From Sulfuritalea sp. (lineage in GTDB: Bacteria > Pseudomonadota > Gammaproteobacteria > Burkholderiales > Rhodocyclaceae): 64,000 nt of DNA. The stretch is taken from contig JAOTRV010000004.1 of assembly GCA_030247575.1 (NCBI GenBank), positions 62,001-126,000 of the forward strand. Reading direction: 5' to 3'. This document shows, piece after piece, positions 54,064 through 63,279 of this stretch. Under the pieces are notes generated by a model that was not told where the DNA came from, made no database searches, and worked only from the letters and a program-made list of their open reading frames with translations. The translations under genes were made by a program, and so were the position numbers. Within the stretch, counting starts at the first letter, position 1; each line of letters opens with the position of its first letter.

Positions 54064-54939
54064 ATGAAGCGACTGGTGATTGCCGCCTTTGCGGCGGTGG
54101 TTGGACTGGGTTTGATGATTCCCGAAGCCGAAGCGAAACGCCTGGGTGGCGGCAGCTCGATCGGCATGAAGCGTCAGGCGACGCCCGCACCTGCTCCGGC
54201 AACGGCCGGCAAGCCCGCCGCGGCGCCGGCCGCGGCTGCCGCTCCGGCGGCTGCCGCCGCCAAGCCGGCCGGAATGAGCCGCTTCCTCGGGCCCCTGGCC
54301 GGCCTCGCCGCCGGCCTCGGCATCGCCGCGCTGCTGTCGCACTTCGGTCTGGGTGAAGGCATGGCCAGCATGGTGATGATCCTGCTGCTGGTGATGGCCG
54401 CGGTGTTCGTGGTGCGCCTGCTGATGAGAAAGCGCGCTCCGGAAGCCGGCATGCAATACGCCGGCGCCACCTCCGGCAGCAATGCGCCGACAGACTTCAC
54501 AGCCGCCCGATTCGAAGACTCGGCAGTAGACGCTGGCGCCACGGCGGCTGGCGCGGCGGCCCGCACCATCCCCGCCGGTTTCGACGTCGACGGTTTCCTG
54601 CGCCAGGCCAAGCTCAACTTCGTGCGCCTGCAGGCGGCCAACGACCGCGGCGACATGGACGACATCCGCGAGTTCACCTCGCCCGAGATGTTCGCCGAGA
54701 TCAAGATGCAATATCAGGAACGCGGCGGCCGCGTCCAGGAAACCGACGTCATGCAACTCAACGCCGAATTGCTCGAAGTGGTTACCGAGGACAGCCGCCA
54801 CATCGCCAGCGTGCATTTCTCCGGCCAGATTCGCGAGGAAGCCGGCGCCGCGCCGGAAGCCTTCAGCGAAGTCTGGCATCTGGCCAAGCCGACCGACGGC
54901 AGCCGCGGCTGGAACGTGGCCGGCATCCAGCAACTCTGA
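54064..54939 (+). CDS. Tim44-like domain protein
   Basis: A 291-residue membrane protein with signal peptide or anchor (LVIAAFAAVVGLGLMIPEAEA), a Pro/Ala linker, two hydrophobic segments (about 78-120; LGPLAGLAAGLGIAALLSHF, ASMVMILLLVMAAVFVVRLL), and a C-terminal Tim44-like domain (about 175-291; FLRQAKLNFVRLQAANDRGDMDDIREFTSPEMFAEIK). The family is common next to ubiE/ubiJ in betaproteobacteria. Its role is unknown but membrane- or envelope-related. Repeat DR14 encodes AVDAGATA in the linker before the Tim44 domain. GAGGAG precedes the ATG. Confidence 0.88.
   Translation: MKRLVIAAFAAVVGLGLMIPEAEAKRLGGGSSIGMKRQATPAPAPATAGKPAAAPAAAAAPAAAAAKPAGMSRFLGPLAGLAAGLGIAALLSHFGLGEGMASMVMILLLVMAAVFVVRLLMRKRAPEAGMQYAGATSGSNAPTDFTAARFEDSAVDAGATAAGAAARTIPAGFDVDGFLRQAKLNFVRLQAANDRGDMDDIREFTSPEMFAEIKMQYQERGGRVQETDVMQLNAELLEVVTEDSRHIASVHFSGQIREEAGAAPEAFSEVWHLAKPTDGSRGWNVAGIQQL
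54523..54545 (+). repeat. Dispersed 23-bp repeat, copy DR14 (inside Tim44-like gene)
   Basis: GCAGTAGACGCTGGCG, CC, ACGGC. Sense to the gene, read as AVDAGATA in a flexible linker. Confidence 0.75.
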
Positions 54940-54945
54940 GTTTTT

Positions 54946-55518
54946 ATGCAAGCCCTGCCCGCGCCGCTGCAAGCAGCGATCAATCACCTGCTCGGGCAGG
55001 CCGCTTGGGCGCGTGAAAAGCTCATGCCCTTCGCAGGACATGCCGCGCTGATCAAGATGCCGCCTTTCGAGGCGGCATTTTTGATCGGCGCCGACGGCTG
55101 CATTCTGGCCCCCGCCGCAGATGCCGAACTCGAGGTGAGCATTTTGCTGCCGGCGGCGACGCCGTTGCTCGCCCTGCAGGGCAAGGATGCGGTAATGCGT
55201 GCGGCACGCATCGAGGGTTCGGCCGAGTTCGCTGAAACGCTCGGTTTCGTCATTCGCAACCTGCGCTGGGATGCCGAGGAAGACCTCTCCACCATCATCG
55301 GCGACATCGCGGCCCACCGCATCGTTGCCGGCACGCGCGAGTTCGCGGCCTGGCAGCAGCAGACGGCAAGGAACCTCGCCGAGAACCTCGCCGAATATTT
55401 CACCGAAGAGCAGCCGCTGATCGCACGCCAGGCCGACATCGCCGAGTTCTCGGCCGACATCGACCGGCTGCGCGACGACGTGGCCCGGCTCGAGAAGCGC
55501 GTACAGCGGCTGGCTTAA
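54946..55518 (+). CDS. ubiJ: Ubiquinone biosynthesis accessory factor UbiJ (SCP2-like)
   Basis: A 190-residue protein that organises the soluble Ubi complex. An N-terminal SCP2-type lipid-binding fold (about 1-105: LQAAINHLLGQAAWAREKL, ADAELEVSILLPAATPLLAL, GKDAVMRAARIEGSAEFAETL) is followed by a charged helical C-terminus with LRWDAEEDLSTIIGDIAAHR and a coiled-coil end (ADIDRLRDDVARLEKRVQRL). It is 6 bases after the Tim44-like gene. The next gene is on the same strand after an 82-base gap but unrelated to quinone synthesis. Confidence 0.9.
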   Translation: MQALPAPLQAAINHLLGQAAWAREKLMPFAGHAALIKMPPFEAAFLIGADGCILAPAADAELEVSILLPAATPLLALQGKDAVMRAARIEGSAEFAETLGFVIRNLRWDAEEDLSTIIGDIAAHRIVAGTREFAAWQQQTARNLAENLAEYFTEEQPLIARQADIAEFSADIDRLRDDVARLEKRVQRLA

Positions 55519-55600
55519 TCGCTGCCTCAATTTTTTCTATTGGCCGTCGGTTGACCAGCTGTGCACAATCGTCCTCCTCAATTCCCGGGAGGATCACAAC

Positions 55601-56164
55601 ATGAAGAAATTTCTGTTCGCCGCTGCGGTGTTCGCCGCTCCATTTGCCGCCGTTCCGGCCCATGCCGGCGACGAAGCCTTGTTCGACGAGGGGCGCAAGG
55701 TAGCGACAACGCTGCCGCCCAAGCTGCTGGTCGCGCTGCAGGAAGAAATCGCCAGGACAGGCGCCGAGGGTGCGATTTCCGTCTGCAAGGACTTGGCGCC
55801 GAAGATGGCCGGCGAAGTCTCGCAGCAGACCGGCTGGAAGATCAAGCGCGTCAGCCTGAAGGCCCGCAACGACGCACGGGCGATCCCCGATGCCTGGGAA
55901 AAGGCTGCGCTGGAGGACTTCGACAAGCGCGCGGCGGCCGGCGAGGCGCCCGCCAAGCTGGAAAAGGGCGAGAAGGTCGGCAACGAGTACCGCTTCGTCA
56001 AGGCGCTGCCGGTCCAGGGCTTGTGCATCAGTTGCCACGGTCCCGACGACAGGCTGAAGCCCGCCGTCAAGGCCGCGCTGGGCCAGCATTACCCCAATGA
56101 CAAGGCCACCGGCTACTCGGAAGGCCAGATCCGTGGCGTGATCAGCGTGCGCAAGGCGCTCTGA
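55601..56164 (+). CDS. Periplasmic c-type haem protein (DUF3365, Tll0287-like)
   Basis: A 187-residue protein with a signal peptide (KKFLFAAAVFAAPFAAVPAHA) and the single c-haem motif CISCH near residue 146. VSQQTGWKIKRVSLKARN precedes it and the C-terminal YSEGQIRGVISVRKAL matches the DUF3365/Tll0287-like haem-binding sensor or redox family. The role is unknown; it may be a small periplasmic redox protein. GGGAGGA lies before the ATG, and the 82-base intergenic region upstream suggests its own promoter. Confidence 0.88.
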   Translation: MKKFLFAAAVFAAPFAAVPAHAGDEALFDEGRKVATTLPPKLLVALQEEIARTGAEGAISVCKDLAPKMAGEVSQQTGWKIKRVSLKARNDARAIPDAWEKAALEDFDKRAAAGEAPAKLEKGEKVGNEYRFVKALPVQGLCISCHGPDDRLKPAVKAALGQHYPNDKATGYSEGQIRGVISVRKAL

Positions 56165-56242
56165 TTAAACCGCACGCCGCGGAGCGGGCCGCCAGGCGAC
56201 CGGCGCAACTCCGCGGCAGATGATCCGCATCCGTCCGCGCCG

Positions 56243-57652
56243 TCACGGCGTGGGCGAGGCGCCTCCCAGCGCCTTGTAGAAGCTCGCGGCAGTCGACAGC
56301 AGCAGGCGCCGTGCCGTCAGCGTCGACTGTTGCGCAGCGAAGTTTTCGCGCTGGGCGTCGAGCAGTTCGAGATGGCTGGAAACACCGGCCTGATAGCGCG
56401 CATCGACGATCTTCAGGCGCTGGCTTTGCGCGGCGAGATTGGCTTCCTGCGCCTGCAATTGTTCGGCCAGTTGGCTGCGCGCCGCCAGCAGATCGGCAAT
56501 CTCGCGGAACGCCTGCTGGATAGCCTTCTCGTACTCGGCCACGGCGATGGTCTTGCGCGCCGTCGCCAGATCGACGTTGCCGCTGCTGCGGCCCGCGTCG
56601 AACAGCGGCAGGCGCAGGGCCGGGGTGAAGTTCCAGGCACCGCTGCCGGCGTCGAACAAGCCGGCGAGACTGCGGCTGGCCGTGCCCGCGACAGCGGTCA
56701 GCACGATCTTGGGCAGGAAGGCGGCACGTGCGGCGCCGATGTTGGCGTTGGCCGCGACGAGCTTCTGTTCGGCAGCGAGGACGTCGGGACGGGCGAGCAG
56801 TACCTCAGACGGTAGACCGACTCCTGCCGCGGCCACCAATCCCGGCTCGGCCAGCTTGCCGCCGACCGCCGGCGCCGTGCCCGCCAGCAGACGCAGGGCA
56901 TTTTCCGCAGTGGCGTGGCTGCGCGCCAGGCTGGCCGTTTCGGCGCGCGCATTCTGGTACGCACCATCGGCTTGCAGATAGTCGAGGTCGCCGGCGAGGC
57001 CGACGTCGCGGCGGCGGGCGATCAGCGACCGGGTTTCCTCGCGGCTTTTCGTGGTGGCCCGCGCCAGTTCGAGTCGCTCGCCGAGTTCCAGCAGGCTCAA
57101 GTAGGCGTTGGCCACCTCGGCGATCAGCGACAGACGGAAGGACTGGCGCGCATAGTCGCTGGCGAGGAAATTGGCCCGCGCGGCATCGTCGAGATTCCTG
57201 ACCCGGCCCCAGAAATCCAGCTCGAACGCAGCCACGGCAAGATTGACGTCGTAGCGCTGGCTGTTCTGCTGGCGGCCGGTACTGGACAGGTCTCCGGGTG
57301 TCAGCGAAGCGGCACGCTGGGCGCCGAGATCCACCGTCGGGAAACGGTCGGCGCGGGCGATGCCGGCCAGCGCGCGGGCCTCCTCGACACGGGCCACGGC
57401 GACACGCAAGTCGCGGTTGTGTTCAAGCGCCGCGGCGATCAGGCTTTGCAGGCGCGCATCGGGAAAGAATGCGCGCCAGTTCCCGTCGGGACGCACCGCG
57501 CCGGCGCGGATCGCCGCGTCTTTCGCCGTATTGCCGGCGTCTACTTTCACCGGCCAATCGGCCGGCACCGGCGCCGCCGGACGCTGGTAATCGGGCGTGA
57601 AAGAACAGCCGGCCAGCGCCAGCGCGATCACCAGGGAAAGTGTCCTATTCAT
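56243..57652 (-). CDS. RND efflux outer membrane factor (NodT family)
   Basis: A 469-residue outer-membrane lipoprotein (lipobox IALALAGCSFTPDYQRPAAP) of the TolC/OprM fold with two repeats (RVEEARALAGIARADRFPTVDLG, ARAAFLPKIVLTAVAGTAS). It forms the exit duct for the RND pump encoded upstream; its first bases overlap the pump gene. Two dispersed repeat copies fall inside it: DR16 (KVDAGNTA, N-terminal region) and DR15 (STLTARR, near the C-terminus). Start: ATG at 57652 with GGAG 7 bases before, or the adjacent ATG at 57655. Confidence 0.92.
   Translation of the reverse strand: MNRTLSLVIALALAGCSFTPDYQRPAAPVPADWPVKVDAGNTAKDAAIRAGAVRPDGNWRAFFPDARLQSLIAAALEHNRDLRVAVARVEEARALAGIARADRFPTVDLGAQRAASLTPGDLSSTGRQQNSQRYDVNLAVAAFELDFWGRVRNLDDAARANFLASDYARQSFRLSLIAEVANAYLSLLELGERLELARATTKSREETRSLIARRRDVGLAGDLDYLQADGAYQNARAETASLARSHATAENALRLLAGTAPAVGGKLAEPGLVAAAGVGLPSEVLLARPDVLAAEQKLVAANANIGAARAAFLPKIVLTAVAGTASRSLAGLFDAGSGAWNFTPALRLPLFDAGRSSGNVDLATARKTIAVAEYEKAIQQAFREIADLLAARSQLAEQLQAQEANLAAQSQRLKIVDARYQAGVSSHLELLDAQRENFAAQQSTLTARRLLLSTAASFYKALGGASPTP
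56308..56330 (-). repeat. Dispersed 23-bp repeat, copy DR15 (inside efflux outer membrane gene)
   Basis: The minus strand reads ACAGTCGACGCTGACG, GC, ACGGC: three mismatches. Sense to the gene, read as STLTARR, the same frame as DR4. Confidence 0.7.
57525..57547 (-). repeat. Dispersed 23-bp repeat, copy DR16 (inside efflux outer membrane gene)
   Basis: The minus strand reads AAAGTAGACGCCGGCA, AT, ACGGC. Sense to the gene, read as KVDAGNTA in the N-terminal linker. Confidence 0.75.
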
Positions 57653-60600
57653 CATGCTTCTCCTCGTGGTGGCGGGCATGGCCGGGGAAGAAACGGCGCA
57701 CCACCACGAAAAACACCGGGACCAGAAAGACCGCCAGCAGCGTGGCGGCGAACATGCCGCCGATCACGCCGGTGCCGATGGCATGACGGCTGTTGGCGCC
57801 GGCGCCGGTGGACACCGCCAGCGGCAGCACGCCGAACATGAAGGCGATCGAAGTCATCAGGATCGGCCGGAAACGCAGGCGACAGGCTTCCAGCGTCGCC
57901 TCGATCAGGTCCTTGCCCTGCTCCTGCAGCTCGCGGGCGAACTCGATGATCAGGATCGCGTTCTTCGCCGAAAGGCCGATGATGGCGATCAGGCCGACCT
58001 TGAAGTAGACGTCGTTGGGCAGGCCGCGCATGGTCACCGCCAGCACCGAGCCGAAGATGCCGAGCGGCACCACCAGCATTACGGCGAAGGGAATCGACCA
58101 GCTCTCGTAGAGCGCCGCGAGGCAGAGGAAGACCACGATCAGCGACACCGCGAACAGGAAGGGCGCTTGGGTGCCCGACAGCCGCTCCTCGTAGGAGGTC
58201 CCCGACCATTCGAAGCCGATGCCCGGCGGCAGTTGCTTCGCCACCGCTTCCATCGCGGCCAGGGCGTCGCCGGTCGAACGGCCGGGCGCGGGCCCGCCGG
58301 AGATTTTCATCGATGGCAAGCCATTGTAGCGGTCCAGTTTCGGACTGCCGACGACCCATTTCGCGCTGGCGATTTCGGCCAGCGGGATCATGTCGCCGCG
58401 CGCATTCTTGACCGGCAGCCGCAGCAGGTCCTCGGGCGTGCGGCGCACGCTGGCCTCGGCCTGCATCTGCACGCGCAGGATGCGGCCCTGGCGCACGAAG
58501 TCGTTGATGTACGCCGTTCCCAACGTCGCCTGCAGCGTGTCGTTGAGCTCGCCGAGGTCGATGCCCATGGCGCGGGCCTTGGTGCGATCCACATCGAGGT
58601 AGAGCTGCGGCCCGGGTTCCTGGCCCTCCGGACGCACTCCCGTCAGCGCCGGGTGCTTGCCGGCAATGCCCAGCGCCATGTTGCGCGCCTCGATCAGCTT
58701 GTCGCGACCCAGCCCGCCGCGATCCTGCAAACGGAAATCGAAGCCGCCGACGGCGGCCAGTTCGGGAATCGGCGGCACGTTGATGGCAAAGACCATCGCC
58801 TGCTTGATGCGGAAAAAGGTCATGTTGGCACGCTGCACCAGCGAGTCGGCGCTGTTTTCCTTGTTCGGTCGCTCGTCCCAGCTCTTCAGCCGGACAAAGG
58901 CGATGGCGGCGTTCTGGCCGCGGCCGAAGAAGGAAAAACCGGCGACGCCGATGACGTGGGCGACTTCCTTCTGCGCCAGGTAGTGCTGCTCGACGGTGCC
59001 GAGTACCTCCCGCGTGCGCTCCGCCGTCGCCCCCGACGGCAGCTGGATGATGCTGAGAAAGTAGCCCTGGTCTTCGCTGGGCAGGAAGCTGCCCGGCAGT
59101 TTCATGAAGAACCAGCCGGTGGCGGCCAGGATCGCCGCATACACGACCAGCCAGCGCCCGGGCTTGCCCAGCATGCGCCGCGTCATGCCGATGTAGCGGC
59201 GCACCGTGGCGTCGAAGAAGCGGTTCCACCAACCGAAGAAACCGGTGGTGGGCATGAGGTCGCCCGTGCCGGTTTGATGCTTGAGCAGGGTCGCGCACAG
59301 GGCCGGCGTCAGCGTCAACGCCATCGCCGCCGAGAAAACCATGGTCAGGATCAGCGTCACGGCGAACTGGCGGTAGATCGCGCCCACGGTGCCGCCGAAA
59401 AATATCAGCGGCACGAACACCGCCGTCAGCACCACGGTGATGGCGATGATGGCGTTGATGATCTGGCCCATGGCCTTGCGCGTGGCGTCGCGCGGACCGA
59501 GCCCTTCCTCGCTCATGATGCGCTCGACGTTCTCGATCACGACAATGGCATCGTCGACGACGATGGCTATCGCCAGCACCATGGCGAACAGCGTCAGCAC
59601 GTTGATCGAGTAGCCGAGCACGTAGAGGCCGATCAATGCGCCGAACAGCGACACCGGCACGACGATCGTCGGAATGAAGGTGGCGCGCACGTTTTCGAGA
59701 AACAAGTACATCACCAACACCACCAGGATCATTGCCTCGATCAGCGTCTTGACCACTTCGCGGATGGAAATGTCCACGAAGGTCGACGTATCGTAGGGCA
59801 CCATCCAGGAGATGCCCTTGGGGAAATATTTCGCCAGCTCGGTCATCTGGTCATTGACTGCCTTGGCCGTGTCCAGCGCATTGGCGCCCGGGGCCATGCG
59901 GATGGCCATCGCGGCGTTGGGCTGGCCATCGACCCGGGCCGAGATGTTGTAGTCCTGCGCGCCGAGCTCCACGCGGGCAACATCCTTGACGCGCACGGTG
60001 GCGCCGCGCCCGTCGCTCTTGATGATCACATTGCCGAATTCCTCGGGCGTTGTCAGGCGGCCCTGGGTGATGATGGTGGCGGCGTATTCCTGGCCCGGCA
60101 CGGCGGGAATCTGCCCGAGTTCGCCGGTGGCGATCTGGGCGTTTTGCGCCCGCACCGCCTTGGAGATGTCGGCGGGCGTCAGCCCGAAGGACTGCAGGCG
60201 TTCCGGCTTGATCCACAGCCGCATCGAATACTCGGTGCCGAACAGCAGGGCTTCGCCCACGCCAGGCGTGCGACGGATGTTCTCCAGCACGTTGGCGGCG
60301 GCATAGCTTCCCAGGGCCACGTTGTCGAGCGACTTGTCCGGCGAAATCAGTGAAACGATCATCAGGAAGTTGCGCGCCGACTTGACCACCGGGATGCCCA
60401 GGCGGCGAACTTCCTCGGGCAGGCGCGGCTCGGCGCGCTTGATGCGGTTCTGCGTTTCCACCGAGGCCAGATCGAGGTTGGTGCCCGCCTTGAAGGTGAG
60501 GGTGATGGTGCCGAGGTTCTGCTCGGAGGCGGAATCCATGTAGAGCAGGTTCTCGATGCCGTTGAGTTCCTGTTCGATCAGCGCCACCGCGGTTTCCTCG

Positions 60601-60773
60601 ACCACCTTGGCCGAAGCGCCGGGGTAGGTGACGTTGATGGCAAGCGCCGGCGGCGCCACGGCGGGATAGCTCGCCACCGGCAACTGGCGCAGGGCGAGAC
60701 CGCCCCCGAGCACGATGATGATGGCGATGACCCAGGCGAAGATCGGCCGGTCGATGAAGAAGTTGGCGAGCAT
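57645..60773 (-). CDS. RND multidrug efflux transporter (HAE1, AcrB/MexB-like)
   Basis: A 1042-residue inner-membrane antiporter with 12 helices and two periplasmic porter loops. It has the start FFIDRPIFAWVIAIIIVLGGGLAL, the charged residues of TM4 (VVDDAIVVIENVERIM), ASEQNLGTITLTFKAG and the second-half FSFFGRGQNAAIAFVRLK. It exports drugs or hydrophobic compounds using the proton gradient. It is encoded between the membrane-fusion and outer-membrane genes of a tetR-mfp-rnd-omf operon. The C-terminus is rich in His/Arg/Glu. Confidence 0.95.
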   Translation of the reverse strand: MLANFFIDRPIFAWVIAIIIVLGGGLALRQLPVASYPAVAPPALAINVTYPGASAKVVEETAVALIEQELNGIENLLYMDSASEQNLGTITLTFKAGTNLDLASVETQNRIKRAEPRLPEEVRRLGIPVVKSARNFLMIVSLISPDKSLDNVALGSYAAANVLENIRRTPGVGEALLFGTEYSMRLWIKPERLQSFGLTPADISKAVRAQNAQIATGELGQIPAVPGQEYAATIITQGRLTTPEEFGNVIIKSDGRGATVRVKDVARVELGAQDYNISARVDGQPNAAMAIRMAPGANALDTAKAVNDQMTELAKYFPKGISWMVPYDTSTFVDISIREVVKTLIEAMILVVLVMYLFLENVRATFIPTIVVPVSLFGALIGLYVLGYSINVLTLFAMVLAIAIVVDDAIVVIENVERIMSEEGLGPRDATRKAMGQIINAIIAITVVLTAVFVPLIFFGGTVGAIYRQFAVTLILTMVFSAAMALTLTPALCATLLKHQTGTGDLMPTTGFFGWWNRFFDATVRRYIGMTRRMLGKPGRWLVVYAAILAATGWFFMKLPGSFLPSEDQGYFLSIIQLPSGATAERTREVLGTVEQHYLAQKEVAHVIGVAGFSFFGRGQNAAIAFVRLKSWDERPNKENSADSLVQRANMTFFRIKQAMVFAINVPPIPELAAVGGFDFRLQDRGGLGRDKLIEARNMALGIAGKHPALTGVRPEGQEPGPQLYLDVDRTKARAMGIDLGELNDTLQATLGTAYINDFVRQGRILRVQMQAEASVRRTPEDLLRLPVKNARGDMIPLAEIASAKWVVGSPKLDRYNGLPSMKISGGPAPGRSTGDALAAMEAVAKQLPPGIGFEWSGTSYEERLSGTQAPFLFAVSLIVVFLCLAALYESWSIPFAVMLVVPLGIFGSVLAVTMRGLPNDVYFKVGLIAIIGLSAKNAILIIEFARELQEQGKDLIEATLEACRLRFRPILMTSIAFMFGVLPLAVSTGAGANSRHAIGTGVIGGMFAATLLAVFLVPVFFVVVRRFFPGHARHHEEKHDE

Positions 60774-60776
60774 GGC

Positions 60777-61967
60777 TTACTTCTTTTCTTCGACGGGCTT
60801 GGCGCCGGCGGCCGGCGCCGCAGCCGGCGCCGCCGAAGCGGGTTTCCCCGCCGCGGGAGGCCCGGCCAGCAGCGGTGCGCCGGGAACCCACGGCACCGGT
60901 TTCACCACCGTTCCCGGCCGGGCCTTCTGCAAGCCGTTGACGATCACCTGGTCGCCGGTTTTCAGCCCGGACTCGACAATGAAGTCGCCGCCGGACATTG
61001 CGCCAGTCCTGATCGGTCGCGGCGCCACCTTGCTTTCGACGTCGATGGTCATCACCAGCTGGCCCTGGGCGCTGCCCTGAACGGCCCGTTGCGGTACCCG
61101 GATGGCGTCATCCAGTTGCGCTTGCGGGAAGCGCACGCGCACAAAGGTGCCGGGCAGCAACTCGCGGCGCGGGTTGGGAAACTCGGCGCGCAGGATGACC
61201 GCTCCGCTGGCCGGATCGACCGCGAGATCGGCAAACTGGAGGCGGCCCTTTTCGGGATAGAGCGAGCCGTCTTCCAGCACCAGCTCGACCTTGGCGGCGT
61301 CGGCCTTTTTCTGTTTGCCCGCCTTGACCGCCTGTTGCAGTCGCAGCAGATCGGAATAGGACTGCGAAAATTCGACACGGATCGGATCGAGTTGTTCGAT
61401 GGTCACCAGATGCGTGGCCTCGCCCTTGCCCACCAGGGCGCCTTCGGTCACCAGCGCACGACCGACACGGCCGGAAATCGGCGCTGGCGGGACGGCGTTT
61501 TCCTGATCCAGCTTCGCCTTGGCGGCGGCGGCCTCGGCTTGCTTGACCCGCGCCTGGGCGGCGTCGAATTCCTGCTGGCTGACCGCTTTGATCGCCAGCA
61601 GCGGTGCGTAACGATCGAAAACGGCCTTGGCGGCGGCGAGGTCGGCTTCGGCCGCCGCGGCCTGGGCCTGATAGGTTCGTGCGTCGATCTGGAACAGCGG
61701 CGTGCCGGCGGCAATGTCGGTACCCTCGGCGAACAGGCGCTTTTCCACCACCCCCTCGACGCGAGCCCTTACTTGCGCGGAACGCACGGCCTGCAGGCGG
61801 CCGGGAAGATCCTGAGTGATGGTGGCGCTGGCAGACGAAACGGTTATTACATCCACCTCCGGCGGCGGCATTCCGGCTCCGGGTCCGGCGGCGGCCGGAC
61901 CTTTTTTGTCGCCGTCACCGCAGGCGGCGACGAGTGCAAGTAACAGCAAGGGAAGAGTTTTTCTCAT
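60777..61967 (-). CDS. RND efflux membrane fusion protein (AcrA-like)
   Basis: A 396-residue periplasmic adaptor lipoprotein (LLLALVAACGDGDKKG). It has a lipoyl half (LFAEGTDIAAGTPLFQIDART), alpha-hairpin (AAAAEADLAAAKAVFDRYAPL), beta-barrel part and an Ala/Pro-rich C-terminal tail. In family members the segment before the second lipoyl half usually reads Y-T-x-I-x-A-P-I-S-G. Here it is AVPPAPISG, where repeat DR17 lies (61474-61496), so the repeat seems to have overwritten that motif at equal length. Its start overlaps the tetR stop (ATGA). Confidence 0.93.
   Translation of the reverse strand: MRKTLPLLLLALVAACGDGDKKGPAAAGPGAGMPPPEVDVITVSSASATITQDLPGRLQAVRSAQVRARVEGVVEKRLFAEGTDIAAGTPLFQIDARTYQAQAAAAEADLAAAKAVFDRYAPLLAIKAVSQQEFDAAQARVKQAEAAAAKAKLDQENAVPPAPISGRVGRALVTEGALVGKGEATHLVTIEQLDPIRVEFSQSYSDLLRLQQAVKAGKQKKADAAKVELVLEDGSLYPEKGRLQFADLAVDPASGAVILRAEFPNPRRELLPGTFVRVRFPQAQLDDAIRVPQRAVQGSAQGQLVMTIDVESKVAPRPIRTGAMSGGDFIVESGLKTGDQVIVNGLQKARPGTVVKPVPWVPGAPLLAGPPAAGKPASAAPAAAPAAGAKPVEEKK
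61474..61496 (+). repeat. Dispersed 23-bp repeat, copy DR17 (inside membrane fusion gene)
   Basis: GAAATCGGCGCTGGCG, GG, ACGGC: two mismatches. Antisense to the gene, read as AVPPAPIS, the same frame as DR7 and DR9. Confidence 0.78.
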
Positions 61968-62620
61968 GGAATGCTCCGTCGGGAGGCAGGGGTAGAGGAT
62001 GACGTTTGGGGCGCTTGTGCGACAACCGGCGCAAAGGCTCGCAGGTAACAGTCGATGATCCGGGCGACGTGTTCCGGGTCGGATTCCGGCGGGGGATCGC
62101 CTGAAAACAGGTAATGACTGCGGTCGGCGCCGACCAGCATCGACAGCAGCATATTGGCGGCGAAGGACGGAGAGGCGGGACGCATTTCGCCTTTCGCCAT
62201 CGCTTCCTGCAGCACGACGGCGAGGCGCGCGGCGGTCTGGGCCGGGCCGGTTCGATAGAAGCTCGCCGCGAGTTCCGGAAAGCGCACGGTTTCAGCCGCC
62301 AGGATGCGAAAGACTCCGAGGCCCTCGGCACTCAGGACTTTGTTCCTGTACATGGCGCCAAAGCGCAGCAAGCGCTCACGTAGTGTCTGCTGGTTGGCGT
62401 CCAGCGTGATCAGCAGGGCGGCCGTGGATTGCCTGACAACCTCGCCGAACAAATCCGCCTTGCAGGGGAAGTGGTTGTAGAGCGTTTGCCTGGCCACGCC
62501 CGCTCGCGCCGCGACGCGTTCCACACTCGCGCGGTAACCCTCCTCGACGAACACCTCCGCCGCTGCATGGATGAGGCGGGCGCGACAATCGTTGGGATCG
62601 GTTTCGAGCAGAAGAGTCAT
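61964..62620 (-). CDS. TetR-family transcriptional regulator of the efflux operon
   Basis: A 218-residue regulator with an N-terminal HTH (IHAAAEVFVEEGYRASVERVAARAGVARQTLYNHFPCKADLF, about residues 16-57) and an all-helical ligand domain. It is the first gene of the tetR-mfp-rnd-omf operon, overlapping the next gene by 4 bases, and an inverted repeat lies directly upstream. It likely represses its own operon. The ATG at 62620 starts MTLLLETDPNDCRARL; the frame is open to 62686 but that part covers the operator. Confidence 0.9.
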   Translation of the reverse strand: MTLLLETDPNDCRARLIHAAAEVFVEEGYRASVERVAARAGVARQTLYNHFPCKADLFGEVVRQSTAALLITLDANQQTLRERLLRFGAMYRNKVLSAEGLGVFRILAAETVRFPELAASFYRTGPAQTAARLAVVLQEAMAKGEMRPASPSFAANMLLSMLVGADRSHYLFSGDPPPESDPEHVARIIDCYLRAFAPVVAQAPQTSSSTPASRRSIP

Positions 62621-62630
62621 GACGGGATGA

Positions 62631-62653
62631 TTAGACTGGACTGTACAGTCTAA
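62631..62653 (-). promoter_or_regulatory. Operator of the efflux operon
   Basis: TTAGACTG (62631-62638) and CAGTCTAA (62646-62653) are perfect inverted repeats with a 7-base spacer, with a nested GACTGTACAGTC palindrome. It is 11 bases before the tetR start, where TetR-type repressors usually bind. Confidence 0.75.
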
Positions 62654-62699
62654 ATCGCAACTCTGTCCATTGCAAGCAGCCATCATGGAAATGTCCGGC

Positions 62700-62722
62700 G
62701 CCGTATCGCCAGCGTCGACTTC
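62700..62722 (-). repeat. Dispersed 23-bp repeat, copy DR18 (between tetR and atp operon)
   Basis: The minus strand reads GAAGTCGACGCTGGCG, AT, ACGGC: two mismatches. Intergenic, just before the terminator hairpin. Confidence 0.82.
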
Positions 62723-62735
62723 CGTTCATGAAACT

Positions 62736-62779
62736 CGCCAAACAAAAAAGGCAGCCGAAGCTGCCTTTTTTGTTTGGCG
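62736..62779 (-). terminator. Terminator of the atp operon (perfect 20-bp inverted repeat)
   Basis: A perfect 20-bp inverted repeat (arms 62736-62755 and 62760-62779, loop CGAA) contains GGCAGC/GCTGCC followed by a T-run of six on each strand. It lies 10 bases after the atpC stop on the minus strand, so it terminates the atp operon. The T-run makes it potentially two-way. Confidence 0.9.
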
Positions 62780-62788
62780 AACCAGACC

Positions 62789-63211
62789 TCAATGGCGCTG
62801 CTTGCGCAAGCGATCGATGGCGGCCAGCTGTGCAATCGCCTCGGCCAGTTCGACCTGGGCGCGGGCGTAGTCCATCTCCGACCCGCGATTGGCCATCGCT
62901 TCCTCGGCCATCTTTTTGGCTTCGAGCGCCTTCGCCTGATCCAGATCGGCGCCGCGGATCGCGGTGTCGGCGAGCACGGTCACCAGACCCGGCTGTACTT
63001 CGAGCAAACCACCGGCAACGAAAATCAGTTCTTCCTTGTTGTCGGGCATCACGACCCGAACCGCTCCCGGCTTGATGCGGGTCATCAGTGGCATGTGGCC
63101 GGGCAGAATCCCCAGCTCGCCGGCTTCGCCCGGCAGGACGACGAATTCAGCCAGGCCTGAAAAAATCGATTCCTCGGCGCTAACGACGTCCACGTGAATA
63201 GTCATGGCCAT
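62789..63211 (-). CDS. atpC: ATP synthase epsilon subunit
   Basis: A 140-residue F1 subunit with a beta-sandwich ([46 protein letters not shown]) and C-terminal helices ([19 protein letters not shown] and [20 protein letters not shown]). It links rotation to catalysis and inhibits hydrolysis. GAGG lies 6 bases before the ATG at 63211. It is last in the operon after atpD, 68 bases downstream. Confidence 0.96.
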   Translation of the reverse strand: MAMTIHVDVVSAEESIFSGLAEFVVLPGEAGELGILPGHMPLMTRIKPGAVRVVMPDNKEELIFVAGGLLEVQPGLVTVLADTAIRGADLDQAKALEAKKMAEEAMANRGSEMDYARAQVELAEAIAQLAAIDRLRKQRH

Positions 63212-63279
63212 TTCTTACCTCTCTAGTCTAAGGAGTCGCGAAGCAAACGATGAACCGTCCGCCTCGACTCCCCGTTCGC

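Noticed and set aside
58846-58862. Match AGTCGGCGCTG inside the RND gene
   Set aside because: Only the first 11 bases match and the rest (TTTTCC) does not follow the consensus, so it is not counted as a dispersed-repeat copy.
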